The notes below the pieces were generated by a model that did not search any database, was not told the DNA's origin, and was given only the letters and a program-made list of their open reading frames with translations. 64,000 bases of DNA from CAIVVT01 sp052145115 (lineage in GTDB: Bacteria > Acidobacteriota > Terriglobia > Bryobacterales > Bryobacteraceae), in the NCBI GenBank assembly GCA_052145115.1, contig JBKQPG010000045.1, positions 24,722-88,721 of the forward strand, given 5' to 3'. Of this stretch, positions 26,015 through 35,176 are shown one piece after another. How positions within the stretch are numbered: position 1 is the stretch's first letter; each line of letters begins with the position of its first letter. The position numbers were made by a program, and so were the translations under genes.

Positions 26015-28750
26015 TCAGAGCTCGAGGCGCGCCAGGACGACGGTTTCGCCGAGCTCGCGCTGGAGCTTGAAGCCGAGATTTTCGGCGATCTTCTGCATGA
26101 CTCCGTTTTCGGCCAGGATGTCGGCGACGATGGCCTTCACGCCCTCGCGTTTGCCGATGTCGATGAGGCGGCGCAGCAACTCGGTACCGAGGCCTTGCTT
26201 CTGCTGGTCGTCGCTGATGACGATGGCGAATTCGGCCTCGTCCCCGCCGATGCCCTGGAGACGGCCGACGCCGATGATTTCGGGGGCGCCGGTCTGGGGA
26301 TCGGTGCGCTCGGCGACGAGAGCGATCTGGCGGGAATAATCGATGAAGCAGATGCGCGTGAGGCGCTCGTGGGCGGTGCGCTGGCTCAGGTTCAACATCT
26401 GCAGATAGCGCTGATAGACGGTGCGCTCGGAGAGCGTCTGGTGGAACTGGACCATCATCGGCTCGTCCTCGGGTCGGATCGGGCGGATGTCGACCGGCTC
26501 GCCGTTGCGCATACGCCAGGGCAGCTCGTACTGCGCCGGATAGGGGCGGATGACGGGGCGGGAGAGTTGCTTCTCCGCAGTCCCGGCGGGATGCAGGACG
26601 ACGCGCGCGTCGAGCGCCAAGAGGCGCTCGGGCGAGGCCAGCAGCGGGTTGATGTCGATCTCCTTGATCCAGGGCTGTTCGACGACCAGTTGGCTGAAGC
26701 GCACCAGCAACTGCTCGAGGCCGGCGAGGTCCACGGGCGGCCGGCCGCGCACGCCCTTGAGCGCCGTATAAATGAGGGTCTTTTCCATCATGCGGCGGGC
26801 GAGGGTGGTGGTCAGCGGCGGCAGGGCCAGGGCGCGATCCTTGAAGACTTCGACCAACTGGCCGCCCATGCCGAATAGCAGCACGGGGCCGAACTGCGGG
26901 TCGATGGAGGAGCCGAGGATCACCTCATAGCCGTCGAGTTTGGCGAAGGGCTGGACGTTGGCGCCGCCGAAATGCTGGGCGCCGACCTTGGCCGAGACCG
27001 AGTCGTGAATCAGGCGGAAGGCGTTGCGGACGGCGTCGGCGTTCTTCAGATTGAGCTGCACGCCACCGACGTCGGTCTTATGCGTAATGGTCTCGGAATG
27101 GAGTTTCAGAACGACCGGGTAGCCCATGGAATTGGCGGCGGTGACGGCCTCCTCCTCAGTGGCGGCGATCACCGAGGGCAGGGTCGGAATGCCGTAGGCG
27201 GCGAGGACATGCTTGGACTCGAACTCGGTGAGAATCTCGCGCCCTTCGGATTTGACCTTTTCGATGACCGCGGCGGCCGTGGCGTGGTCCGCGCCGTCGC
27301 CGCCGGCGGCGTCGCGCGGGGTCTCATACAGACCGCGCAGGTTCTGGGAGTAGCGCCACATATAGTTGAACAGGCGCGCGGCGGTGTCGGGATAGGGATA
27401 AGTGGGGATGCCGGCAGCATTGAGAATCTGCTCTCCGGCGGCGACGCCGGCGCCGCCCATCCAGCTTGCCAGGACAGGCTTTTCGCCGAGCTTGGCATAG
27501 GGCTTGAGACACTCGGCGGTACGCGTGGCGTCGGTCATGGCCTGGGGCGTGAGGATGACCAACATGCCGTCGCTGTTGGGATCCTTGGCGACGGTTTCGA
27601 GAGCCTTGGCGTAACGGGCGGGCTCGGCGTCGCCGAGAATGTCGAGCGGGTTGCCGTGGCTCCAGGCGCCGGGGAGGAAGGTATTGAGCTCGGCGATGGT
27701 CTGGGCGGAGATCTCGGCCAGTTCGCCGCCGCCGAGCAGGAGCGAGTCGGCCGCCAGCACGCCGGGACCGCCGGCATTGGTGAGAACGGCAAGGCGGCGG
27801 CCCTTGGCACGGGGCTGTTTGGAGAGAACCTCGGCCATATAGAAGAGGTCGGAGATATTGTTGACCCGCAGCACGCCGCAGCGCTCGAAGGCAGCGTCGA
27901 GGACATCGTCGGAGCCGGTCATGGAGCCGGTGTGCGAAGCGGCGGCCTTGCTGCCGGCGGCGGTACGGCCGGCCTTGATGACGATGATGGGTTTCATCAG
28001 CGCCACTTCGCGCGCCGCGGAGAGGAAAGCGTGGGCGTCGCCGACGCTCTCCATGTAGATCAGAATGCTGCGCGTTTTGGGATCGCTGCCGAGGTAGTAA
28101 ATCAGGTCGCCCCAGCCGATGTCGGCCATCGAGCCGATCGAGATGAACGCGCTGAAACCGACCATTTCACGCAGGCTCCAGTCCAGAACCGCCGTGCACA
28201 ACGCGCCGCTCTGGCTGAGGAAACCGACGCTGCCGTTGTGGGCCATGCCGGCGGCGAAAGTGGCGTTGACGCCCGTGGGCGGGATCATCACGCCCAGGCA
28301 GTTCGGGCCGATGATGCGGATGCCGGCTTTCTTGGCCTCGACCAGCAGGTCGCGCTCGAGCTGTTTGCCCTCCTCGCCGGCTTCCTTGAAACCGGCCGAG
28401 ATGACGACCGCGGCTTTGATGCCCACCGCGCCGCACTCGCGGATGATGCCGGGGATCAGGCGGGCGGGCGTGGTGATCACCGCCAGGTCGACCTCCGCGG
28501 GAATCTCCTTCACGGACGGATAGGCCTTGATGCCAAGCACGCTGGGCCGCTTCGGGTTCACCGGAAAGACAGCCCCGCCAAAGGGCGAGCTGATCAGATT
28601 CCACAGCGTGGTCCGGCCGACGCTGCCGACATTCTCAGTGGCGCCGATGACGGCGATATTGCGCGGCGAAAAGAAGTGCTGGAGCGGATCGGCGCCGTGT
28701 TTGAAGATATCGTGGGCCGACTCCGGCTTGGCGGCTGTAAGCGGTTTCAT
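26015..28750 (-). CDS. ADP-forming acyl-CoA synthetase fused to GNAT acetyltransferase (Pat-like)
   Basis: This 911-aa cytoplasmic fusion has, in order, a CoA-binding domain (IAVIGATENVGSVGRT), a succinyl-CoA-ligase-like domain, an ATP-grasp domain (GYPVVLKLHSETITHKTDVGGV) and a C-terminal GNAT domain (about 740-911) with the acetyl-CoA loop QKQGLGTELLRR. The architecture is that of protein lysine acetyltransferase Pat/PatZ, which acetylates acetyl-CoA synthetase. The His that becomes phosphorylated in true ADP-forming synthetases is present (ASHTGSMTGSD, about residue 273), whereas it is reported lost in enterobacterial Pat, so this one may still make or use acyl-CoA. ATG 28750 has GAGG 11 bp upstream. 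Confidence 0.88.
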   Translation of the reverse strand: MKPLTAAKPESAHDIFKHGADPLQHFFSPRNIAVIGATENVGSVGRTTLWNLISSPFGGAVFPVNPKRPSVLGIKAYPSVKEIPAEVDLAVITTPARLIPGIIRECGAVGIKAAVVISAGFKEAGEEGKQLERDLLVEAKKAGIRIIGPNCLGVMIPPTGVNATFAAGMAHNGSVGFLSQSGALCTAVLDWSLREMVGFSAFISIGSMADIGWGDLIYYLGSDPKTRSILIYMESVGDAHAFLSAAREVALMKPIIVIKAGRTAAGSKAAASHTGSMTGSDDVLDAAFERCGVLRVNNISDLFYMAEVLSKQPRAKGRRLAVLTNAGGPGVLAADSLLLGGGELAEISAQTIAELNTFLPGAWSHGNPLDILGDAEPARYAKALETVAKDPNSDGMLVILTPQAMTDATRTAECLKPYAKLGEKPVLASWMGGAGVAAGEQILNAAGIPTYPYPDTAARLFNYMWRYSQNLRGLYETPRDAAGGDGADHATAAAVIEKVKSEGREILTEFESKHVLAAYGIPTLPSVIAATEEEAVTAANSMGYPVVLKLHSETITHKTDVGGVQLNLKNADAVRNAFRLIHDSVSAKVGAQHFGGANVQPFAKLDGYEVILGSSIDPQFGPVLLFGMGGQLVEVFKDRALALPPLTTTLARRMMEKTLIYTALKGVRGRPPVDLAGLEQLLVRFSQLVVEQPWIKEIDINPLLASPERLLALDARVVLHPAGTAEKQLSRPVIRPYPAQYELPWRMRNGEPVDIRPIRPEDEPMMVQFHQTLSERTVYQRYLQMLNLSQRTAHERLTRICFIDYSRQIALVAERTDPQTGAPEIIGVGRLQGIGGDEAEFAIVISDDQQKQGLGTELLRRLIDIGKREGVKAIVADILAENGVMQKIAENLGFKLQRELGETVVLARLEL

Positions 28751-28886
28751 GGATCGGGTCACCTCGCGGATGATTCTAGATAAAGACCTGAATACACTAT
28801 TATCCCGCCGTCTGGATGCTTGCCGGGGCAGGAATCGGCTTTTTGGGCACGGGGATTGATGAAGCTCCGTTTACGCGTGGCGGGCC

Positions 28887-29657
28887 TCAATAGCCCATGA
28901 TGTGGTAGCCGGAATCGACGTACAGGACGTTGCCGGTGACGCCGCGGCCGAGCGGGCTGGCGAGGAAGACGGCCGCGTCGGCGACTTCCGCCGGGTCGGT
29001 GTTGCGGCGCAGGGGCGCCCTGGCGGCGACGTGGTCCAGGATGAGGGAAAGACCGGGGATGCCGCGCGCGGAGGCGGTCTTGATCGGCCCGGCGGAGATC
29101 GCGTTGACGCGGATGTTGCGCGGGCCGAGATCGGCGGCCAGGTAGCGCACGCTGGCCTCCAGGGCGGCCTTGGCGACGCCCATCACGTTGTAGTTGGTAA
29201 TGACGCGCTGTGAGCCGAGGTAGGAGAGGGTCATGATGGATCCGCCGTCGTTCATTACGGGCGCGACGGCGCGGGTGACGGCGACCAGCGAGTAGCAACT
29301 GATCTCATGGGCCAGCAGAAAGCCGTCGCGCGAGGTCTCGCTGAAGGGGCGGGCCAGGTCCTCGCGGTTGGCGAAGGCGATGGAATGAACCACGGCGTCG
29401 AGCTTGTCGCCTTCGGCCAGCAGGATCTCCGAGAGATGGCGGATATCGGCCTCCTGGGTGACGTCGCAGGGGAGCATGCGCGTGACGCCGAGCTCTTCGC
29501 CCAGTTCCTCGACCGTATCCTTCTGCCGATCGCCCTGGTAGGTGAGGATCAGATCGGCGCCCTCGCGGCGGAATGCCCGGGCGATGGAGTAGGCGATGCT
29601 CCAGCGGTTGGCCAGGCCGAGGACGAGGGTGGTTTGGCCCGTGAGAAGCTGAGACAT
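28887..29657 (-). CDS. fabI: Enoyl-[acyl-carrier-protein] reductase (NADH)
   Basis: This 256-aa short-chain-dehydrogenase-fold enzyme performs the last reduction of fatty-acid elongation. The FabI form of the nucleotide site, LVLGLANRWSIAYSIA, and the catalytic pair Y-x6-K in NYNVMGVAKAALE are present. The Tyr of the upstream loop (LSYLGSQR) is also conserved, and the length is normal. It stands alone, not in a fab cluster, between the Pat-like gene and a Gfo/Idh/MocA gene, all on the minus strand. Confidence 0.96.
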   Translation of the reverse strand: MSQLLTGQTTLVLGLANRWSIAYSIARAFRREGADLILTYQGDRQKDTVEELGEELGVTRMLPCDVTQEADIRHLSEILLAEGDKLDAVVHSIAFANREDLARPFSETSRDGFLLAHEISCYSLVAVTRAVAPVMNDGGSIMTLSYLGSQRVITNYNVMGVAKAALEASVRYLAADLGPRNIRVNAISAGPIKTASARGIPGLSLILDHVAARAPLRRNTDPAEVADAAVFLASPLGRGVTGNVLYVDSGYHIMGY

Positions 29658-29732
29658 GAATCCCTTATTCTACCGCACGGATTGCGCAAAGCCGCACAAA
29701 CACTAGGGTTCGGAGCATCCCGTGGACGGGTG

Positions 29733-30698
29733 TCAACGGATGGGCGCGGGCGCTCCGCCGGCTTTCGCGCTGCGCAGCGCGGCGTCCATGAATTCGAACA
29801 TCTCCATGGTTTCGCGTTCGTCGACGGGCGGCCGGCCGGTCGCAAAGAACTTGATAATCTGGACCACGAGTTCGCGGTAGCCGGTGTACAGGTCCTTGTC
29901 GCTCGAACGGATCAGCTGCGGCGAAAACGCCGTTGCGCCGTAAGCGGAATAGGGGCGGATCAGGCGCAGAACGCCCACCCGGCCGTCCTTCCAGCGGCCG
30001 GTGATGACGTCGGCGCCGGGCGTCGAGACGCGCCATACCTGTTCGCAGCCCGTGCCCATCAGCGTGTACAGCATCTCGACGCCGTGGATGCCGTACCAGC
30101 TCAGGTCCAGCTCGTGGTGCGGCTCCAGGGGCCCGGGGGCCCACACGAAGACGCCGTTCAGCCCATCCAGCTTGAGTGCCGCGAGGCCGTCGCTGAAGCG
30201 CAGCGCGGACGAACTGAACCACGGCACGCCGGATGCCCGCGCCAGGCGCGCGATCTCGCGGGCATCGCTCAGCGTGGAGGCCAGCGGCTTGTCGATGAAC
30301 ACCGGCTTGCGGCCCTTCACGATCTCCCGGAATTGCGCCAGGTGCGGCCGGCCGTCGACGCTTTCGAGCAGCACGGCATCGACCTTGGTCAGCAGCGTCG
30401 CGATGTCGGGAACGAACTCGACGCCGTACTTCGACTGCATCTCGGCGGCGAATTTGTCCACGCGGGTAGCGCTTTCCGGAAGGTCGGGGCTGCCGCCTTT
30501 GTAAGCCGCGATCACGCGCGCACCGGCGAGGTGGTCCGGGTTCGAGGCGTCGTTCAGAAGGGCCGTGAAGGCCACGGCGTGGGACGTATCCGTGCCCACG
30601 ATGCCCAGGCGCAAGTCGGCGCCATTCAACAACGCGACAGTGGAGAGCAGGATGGCGGCGGGCAAGACCATCACTCGCAAGATGTTCATTCGCGGCAT
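29733..30698 (-). CDS. Exported Gfo/Idh/MocA-family oxidoreductase
   Basis: This 321-aa protein has an N-terminal hydrophobic export signal (VLPAAILLSTVALLNGA) and a Rossmann start LRLGIVGTDTSHA. The EKP motif is DKP here (PVFIDKPLAST), and the catalytic region reads LDLSWYGIHGVEML. It is shorter than the Tat-exported paralogue at 11961 and uses a Sec-type signal. GGAGG lies 10 bp upstream of ATG 30698. It is divergent from recG with only 43 bp between the starts, so the promoters overlap. Confidence 0.83.
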   Translation of the reverse strand: MPRMNILRVMVLPAAILLSTVALLNGADLRLGIVGTDTSHAVAFTALLNDASNPDHLAGARVIAAYKGGSPDLPESATRVDKFAAEMQSKYGVEFVPDIATLLTKVDAVLLESVDGRPHLAQFREIVKGRKPVFIDKPLASTLSDAREIARLARASGVPWFSSSALRFSDGLAALKLDGLNGVFVWAPGPLEPHHELDLSWYGIHGVEMLYTLMGTGCEQVWRVSTPGADVITGRWKDGRVGVLRLIRPYSAYGATAFSPQLIRSSDKDLYTGYRELVVQIIKFFATGRPPVDERETMEMFEFMDAALRSAKAGGAPAPIR

Positions 30699-30741
30699 GG
30701 CGGGAGATCCTCCAGGGTGCATTGTACACTAAGGGTTTCCA

Positions 30742-32844
30742 GTGGACCTCGCAACTCCGGTCACCTACGTCAAGGGCGTCGGTCCACAGCGCGCCGAAGC
30801 GCTGGCCGCCAAGGGAATCGCGACCGCCGCCGATCTGCTGTTTTACGCGCCGTTCCGCTACGAGGACCGGACCAACGTCAAGCCGCTGGCCCAGCTTGCG
30901 CCGGGCGAGATGGCCTCGACAATCGCGGTGGTACAGGCCATCAGAACGCCGCGCTTCCGGCGCGGCAACCTGGGCCTGGTGGAGGTCGAGTTCCAGGACG
31001 GAAGAGGCGGACGGCTGTTGGGCAAGTGGTTTCACGCGGCGTCGTATCTCGCGAAGATCCTGGAGCCGGGAGTGCGTGTCGCGCTGTACGGCAAGGTCGA
31101 TTTCGACACCTACTCGCGCGAGCTGTCGATGATGCACCCGGAGTACGAGTTGCTGCACGGCGAGGAGGACGAGGGCGAGGAATCGCTGCACACCGGGCGC
31201 ATCGTTCCGGTTTACGAGGCCGCCGGGAAGGTGAGCACGCGCGTGTTGCGGGCGGTGCTGAAGCGGCTGACCGACGCCCTGCCGCACATTCCCGACGCGC
31301 TGCCCGAGTCCATTGCGCGCAGGCTGCGACTGCCCGCCCTCGAATCCGCGATCCGCGAAGTGCACTTCCCTGCCCCTGGCACGGACCTGCGCCTGCTCAA
31401 CAACTTCCGCTCGCCGGCGCAGTACCGTCTGATCTTCGAGGAGTTCTTCTGGCTGGAGACGGGCATGGCGCTGAAGCATGCCCAGGCGCGCACCGAGCAC
31501 GGCATCGCCTTCGCGCTCACGCCGCGCGTGCGCGAGCAGGTGAAGAAGATGCTGCCCTTCAAGCCGACAACGGCGCAAAAGAAGGTCCTGGCCGAGATCG
31601 CGCACGACATGGCCTCGCCCGTGCCCATGAACCGGCTGCTGCAAGGCGAAGTCGGCAGCGGCAAGACCATCGTCGCCGCGCAGGCGGCGGTGATCGCCGT
31701 CGAAAACGGCTACCAGGCCGTGCTGCTGGCGCCGACCGAGATTCTCGCCGCGCAGCATTTCCTGAATCTGCAGCGCATCTTCAAGCCGATCGATTACCGC
31801 GTGATGTCGCTCACCGGATCGATGTCAAAGAAAGAGAAGTTGACCATCAAGCGCGCGCTCTCCACCGGCTTTGCCCAGATCGCGGTGGGCACGCACGCGT
31901 TGATCGAGGAGGATGTGGAGTTCCACAAGCTCGGGCTGGCGATCATCGACGAGCAGCATCGCTTCGGCGTGCTGCAGCGCAAGGCGCTGCAGCAGAAAGG
32001 ATTCTCGCCCGACGTGCTGGTGATGACCGCGACGCCGATTCCGCGCACGCTGGCGCTGACTATTTACGGCGATCTCGACGTGTCGGTGATCGACGGCCTG
32101 CCGCCCGGACGCAAGCCCATCCAGACCATCCACAAGACTCACCTGGAGCTCGAGCAGGTCTACAGTTTCGTGCTGAGCGAGGTGCGCAAAGGACGCCAGG
32201 CGTACATCGTTTACCCGGCCATCGAAGAGTCGGAGACTGTGGCGATGAAGGCCGCCCAGGAGGCCTACGAGCAGCTTTCCAAACGCGTCTTTCCGCAACT
32301 GAACGTCGGATTGCTGCACGGCAAGTTGCCCGCCGCGGAGAAGGAAGCCGTCATGGCGGCCTTTCAGAAAGGCCGCGTGCAAGTGTTGGTCTCGACGACC
32401 GTAATCGAGGTCGGCGTGGACGTGCCCAACGCCAGCGTCATGGTGATCGAGGACGCCGAACGGTTCGGCCTGGCTCAACTTCACCAGCTCCGCGGCCGCG
32501 TCGGGCGCGGCTCCGAACAGAGCTGCTGCATCCTGGTCACCAACCGGCTGAGCGACACCGGCTACACGCGCATCCGCACGCTGGTCGATTCCAGCGACGG
32601 CTTCTACATCGCGGAGATGGACCTGCGGCTCCGCGGGCCGGGGGAATTTCTGGGCACGAAACAATCGGGCCTGCCCGTTTTTCGGATCGGCAACCTGATC
32701 CGCGACTCCGAGATCCTCGAACTGGCGCGCAGCGAGGCCCAGAGCCTGGTCCTCAATCCGCCTTCGCCGGAGATCCTGGAGCGGGCCATCCAATACGTGC
32801 GCCAGCAATGGCAGCGGCGCTACGGTTTGGCCCTGGTGGGCTGA
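30742..32844 (+). CDS. recG: ATP-dependent DNA helicase RecG
   Basis: This 700-aa branch-migration helicase rescues stalled forks. The wedge/OB domain fills the first 250 residues (TYVKGVGPQRAEAL at the start). Walker A is in QGEVGSGKTIVA (about 303), the DExH box is DEQH followed by RFG (about 402), and motif VI is in HQLRGRVGRGSEQ. The C-terminal RDSEILELARSEA segment is typical. GTG 30742 is the start. Length and domain order are normal. Confidence 0.97.
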   Translation: MDLATPVTYVKGVGPQRAEALAAKGIATAADLLFYAPFRYEDRTNVKPLAQLAPGEMASTIAVVQAIRTPRFRRGNLGLVEVEFQDGRGGRLLGKWFHAASYLAKILEPGVRVALYGKVDFDTYSRELSMMHPEYELLHGEEDEGEESLHTGRIVPVYEAAGKVSTRVLRAVLKRLTDALPHIPDALPESIARRLRLPALESAIREVHFPAPGTDLRLLNNFRSPAQYRLIFEEFFWLETGMALKHAQARTEHGIAFALTPRVREQVKKMLPFKPTTAQKKVLAEIAHDMASPVPMNRLLQGEVGSGKTIVAAQAAVIAVENGYQAVLLAPTEILAAQHFLNLQRIFKPIDYRVMSLTGSMSKKEKLTIKRALSTGFAQIAVGTHALIEEDVEFHKLGLAIIDEQHRFGVLQRKALQQKGFSPDVLVMTATPIPRTLALTIYGDLDVSVIDGLPPGRKPIQTIHKTHLELEQVYSFVLSEVRKGRQAYIVYPAIEESETVAMKAAQEAYEQLSKRVFPQLNVGLLHGKLPAAEKEAVMAAFQKGRVQVLVSTTVIEVGVDVPNASVMVIEDAERFGLAQLHQLRGRVGRGSEQSCCILVTNRLSDTGYTRIRTLVDSSDGFYIAEMDLRLRGPGEFLGTKQSGLPVFRIGNLIRDSEILELARSEAQSLVLNPPSPEILERAIQYVRQQWQRRYGLALVG

Positions 32845-33274
32845 GTCGAGCAGCCCCTTAGGAGCACTGCCTCGTGCTCACGGGTTGGGGGGGGGAGATC
32901 CGGGATTGAAGCGTCGAAGTCATTTGCCATCAATGACATCGCCGCGACGCCCAAAAGTCGATATGAGGAGACACACTTCCCGCTATATGCTCCGGCGCCT
33001 GTTTCTGGGGGTGATCCCCTTCAAACGCTGGTTCGCACAACGCCGCCCGCTTGTGCGCCACGCCCCAACGGCCTGACCCGGCGCGCCTGGGAGCCTGGCG
33101 CCGCTGATGCTCTCTGCCGTCCACCCAGTCCGCCGATCGCGCGTGCGCGGCCGATCCGGCCCGAGCCGGCCTTAAGCCCCGGCCCCGTACCGCACATCAG
33201 GAGCACCCGCATCCTGAGGGCCCGCTCCGCGAAATTGGCTGGACTAGACATTGGACTTCAGAGAGAGCGGGACG
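32845..33274. other. 430-bp intergenic region without a supported gene
   Basis: Short ORFs exist on both strands (for example a basic 37-codon ORF from ATG 32962), but none has a convincing ribosome site or known family. A run of ten G lies at 32885-32895. I see no clear terminator hairpin for recG. Confidence 0.5.
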
Positions 33275-33577
33275 CTAGCACACCAGCGAATTGTAAGCAC
33301 CCTGAGGACTGGCCCCGTTGGGGCTGAGTCCATCCAATGCTTCGAGCGTCATCCGCAGTTCGTGATAGACGCGCTTGAGTGCCGGAGTGCCGGTGTCGGC
33401 TTGGATCTCCGGCGTCGCGCACTTGGGCGCATTGCGCCGCACGCGTCCCAGCAGGGTAATCACACCCCCGAGGTCCACTTCCTGCCCGGCCTGGATGCGT
33501 TCCAGCGTGCTGATGGCGAATCCCAAGGCGCCGGATGCGGCATCCAGCTCAGCGAGAATTTTATGCTCTTGGATCAT
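33275..33577 (-). CDS. Small conserved protein ending in Cys, tandem paralogue 2
   Basis: This 100-aa protein of unknown function is identical at 82 of 100 positions (my count) to the protein encoded 30 bp upstream. The first 30 residues (EHKILAELDAASGALGFAIS) and residues 63-80 form predicted amphipathic helices. A constant block VRRNAPKCA lies mid-protein. The tail is Pro/Asn/Gly-rich and ends AYNSLVC, so the last residue is Cys. A strong AAGGAG precedes ATG 33577. There is no signal peptide or membrane segment. The leader-like body and short Cys-ending tail resemble a peptide-precursor layout, but no modification enzyme is adjacent. Confidence 0.75.
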   Translation of the reverse strand: MIQEHKILAELDAASGALGFAISTLERIQAGQEVDLGGVITLLGRVRRNAPKCATPEIQADTGTPALKRVYHELRMTLEALDGLSPNGASPQGAYNSLVC

Positions 33578-33606
33578 TTTGTCATCTCCTTAGTCACGCT
33601 CTCGAC

Positions 33607-33909
33607 CTAGCAGACAAGCGAACTATATGCGTGCTGAGCGCTTCCACCATTGGGGTTGGGACCATCCAATGCGTCGAGCGTCATCCGCAATTCGTGATAA
33701 ACGCGCTTCAGTGCTGGATTGCCGGCGTCGGCCTGGACCTCCGGCGAGGCGCACTTGGGCGCGTTCCTCCGCACCCGTCCCAGCAAAGTGATCACACCTC
33801 TGAGGTCCACGTCTTGCCCGGCCCGGATCCGCTCCAGCGTGCTGATGGCGAATCCCAGGGCGCCCGATGCGGCGTCCAGTTCGGCGAGAATGCGATGTTG
33901 CGGCATCAT
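33607..33909 (-). CDS. Small conserved protein ending in Cys, tandem paralogue 1
   Basis: This 100-aa protein is the upstream copy of the pair. Most substitutions against the downstream copy fall at the first five residues and in the last 20 (PNPNGGSAQHAYSSLVC against SPNGASPQGAYNSLVC), while the helical core is nearly invariant. That is the pattern of a conserved body with a diversifying tail. GGAGGTGA lies 4 bp before ATG 33909, and the start overlaps the stop of the small upstream ORF as ATGA. Function unknown. Confidence 0.75.
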   Translation of the reverse strand: MMPQHRILAELDAASGALGFAISTLERIRAGQDVDLRGVITLLGRVRRNAPKCASPEVQADAGNPALKRVYHELRMTLDALDGPNPNGGSAQHAYSSLVC

Positions 33910-34115
33910 AAGGTCACCTCCACATTCACGCTTCCGGCAAGAATCCTCGTGCCCTCCTGGAGCCTCAGATTCCCATTCCGATTTGACAGGTTGTGATTGT
34001 TAGTTAGCGAGGTTGCCCGGACGTCGGCGTGGGCCGCAGTCCGGCGGCTCGGGCGAGCCGCTCGCGGGAAGCTGCTTAGATCCAGCAGCAAATACCCGAT
34101 CCATGAACTCCTCAT
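33906..34115 (-). CDS. Possible 69-aa small protein leading the tandem cassette
   Basis: The ORF starts at ATG 34115 with CAGGAG about 10 bp upstream and ends in TGA overlapping the ATG of the first 100-aa paralogue, as expected for translational coupling. The N-terminus MRSSWIGYLLLDLSSF is mildly hydrophobic, the middle is Arg-rich and the C-terminus is LAGSVNVEVTL. No family is recognised. It could instead be a leader region whose reading frame only couples translation to the next gene. Confidence 0.4.
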   Translation of the reverse strand: MRSSWIGYLLLDLSSFPRAARPSRRTAAHADVRATSLTNNHNLSNRNGNLRLQEGTRILAGSVNVEVTL

Positions 34116-34215
34116 TGTCTTGTACTCCTGAAAGTGCCTAAATCCGCCGCACTTAAGAAGTAACTCTAATGAGAGGCGGCCCCTGTCTCTTACCTCGCGG
34201 GGCCTATCTCTCGAG

Positions 34216-34236
34216 GCATCGGAAGACCTCCGATGC
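34216..34236 (-). promoter_or_regulatory. 5' leader hairpin of the small-protein cassette
   Basis: GCATCGGA and TCCGATGC pair perfectly around a 5-nt loop. On the minus strand it lies 4 bp after the TATAAT box, so it would form at the very 5' end of the transcript. Confidence 0.45.
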
Positions 34237-34240
34237 AAGA

Positions 34241-34274
34241 ATTATAGACCCAAAAGCCGTCATTCGTACTAGTA
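34241..34274 (-). promoter_or_regulatory. Candidate promoter of the small-protein cassette
   Basis: Reading the minus strand, a perfect TATAAT lies at 34246-34241. The -35 zone (about 34264-34269) overlaps the palindrome TACTAGTA at 34267-34274 and does not match TTGACA, which suggests regulation by a factor binding the palindrome. The predicted start is about 120 bp upstream of ATG 34115. I see nothing else supported in 34275-34564. Confidence 0.45.
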
Positions 34275-34564
34275 GTTATGTACCCGATGATCCTAAACTC
34301 GGCAAACTGAGGTCCCAGAACAAAAGTACGGAGTTCGGAGGCCGAAAGAGTCCGGGGGAATAGGGATAGATGAAACTTACTACATGCCGCAGTTATAAAC
34401 GGCGCTTAAGGTAGGCGCCGGTTCACGCGCGATCGCCCGGCATTTATCGGACAGGAGTTCCGGGGGGCACAGGAATGGGGGGACAGGGCAGTCAGCCAAG
34501 CGGTCCGCTCCCGTGGAGCGCGTTCCAGCCACTTCTTCCAAGAATCAACGAGGCCCGCCGGCGC

Positions 34565-35176
34565 TTACTGGCTGGGTGAGACCTGACCGCTGGTCGTGGC
34601 CAGGATGGTTCCGGCCGTGGCGCCGGCGACGCCAGCGACCGTGGTGGCTACAACGATGGTAGTGGTCAGCACCGACGTGCCTGCGGCGACCGTCGCGGCT
34701 ATCACGTTCGCCATCGGAATCGCGCCTGTGGCCGTCGATCCCTGGGACGAGACCACGACATTGATCTTGAACGAGCCCACGACATTGTTGGCCTGCAGCC
34801 CGGGAGCGGTGGCCTGCCCATTCGCACCGGTGGTGGTAGTGTAGCTGGTCTGGCCTCCCGGGAAGTGGGCGCCGGGGCCGCTCTTGGGCAGCAGGAATGT
34901 TACCTCGGCGCCGTTTACCGGGTTGTGGTTCTCATCGTAAACCACGACCTGGGGTTCTCGCGCCACGCGCTGTTTGACGTTGTTGACGACGTCCGAGCCT
35001 TGGACAATTTCGATGAACAGCTTCGGGCGGCCCTTCTTCTCCTGTTTGTCGCTGTCCTGTTTCTGAGGGCCTTGCTGCTCCTGCGCACCCATGGGCAACC
35101 AACCGGCGCCGGCCATTACGGCCAGCGCCACGATGGCGACGCGCAGATATCTGATTGCTCTCCTCGCCTGGCTCAT
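34565..35176 (-). CDS. Exported protein with a bacterial Ig-like (Big_1) domain
   Basis: This 203-aa protein has a signal peptide (YLRVAIVALAVMAGAGWLPMGAQ), then a Lys/Gln-rich linker (about 30-50) and one Ig-like domain (about 60-145) with VYDENHNPVNGAEVTFLLP and the TGANGQAT..GLQANN turn typical of Big_1. A hydrophobic Thr/Ala/Val/Gly segment near the C-terminus could anchor it in the membrane. I start at ATG 35176; the ORF extends upstream to 35242. Small Big_1 proteins with a C-terminal hydrophobic tail occur repeatedly in acidobacterial genomes; the role is unknown. Confidence 0.7.
   Translation of the reverse strand: MSQARRAIRYLRVAIVALAVMAGAGWLPMGAQEQQGPQKQDSDKQEKKGRPKLFIEIVQGSDVVNNVKQRVAREPQVVVYDENHNPVNGAEVTFLLPKSGPGAHFPGGQTSYTTTTGANGQATAPGLQANNVVGSFKINVVVSSQGSTATGAIPMANVIAATVAAGTSVLTTTIVVATTVAGVAGATAGTILATTSGQVSPSQ

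Noticed and set aside
29307..32861. Plus-strand ORF of 1184 codons across fabI, the Gfo/Idh/MocA gene and recG
   Set aside because: It overlaps three well-supported genes in other frames; its Arg/Pro/Ala-rich, low-information translation is typical of GC-rich shadow frames.
32885..33076. Small basic ORF in the recG downstream gap
   Set aside because: No ribosome site at a suitable distance, no family resemblance, and a G-run in its 5' part.
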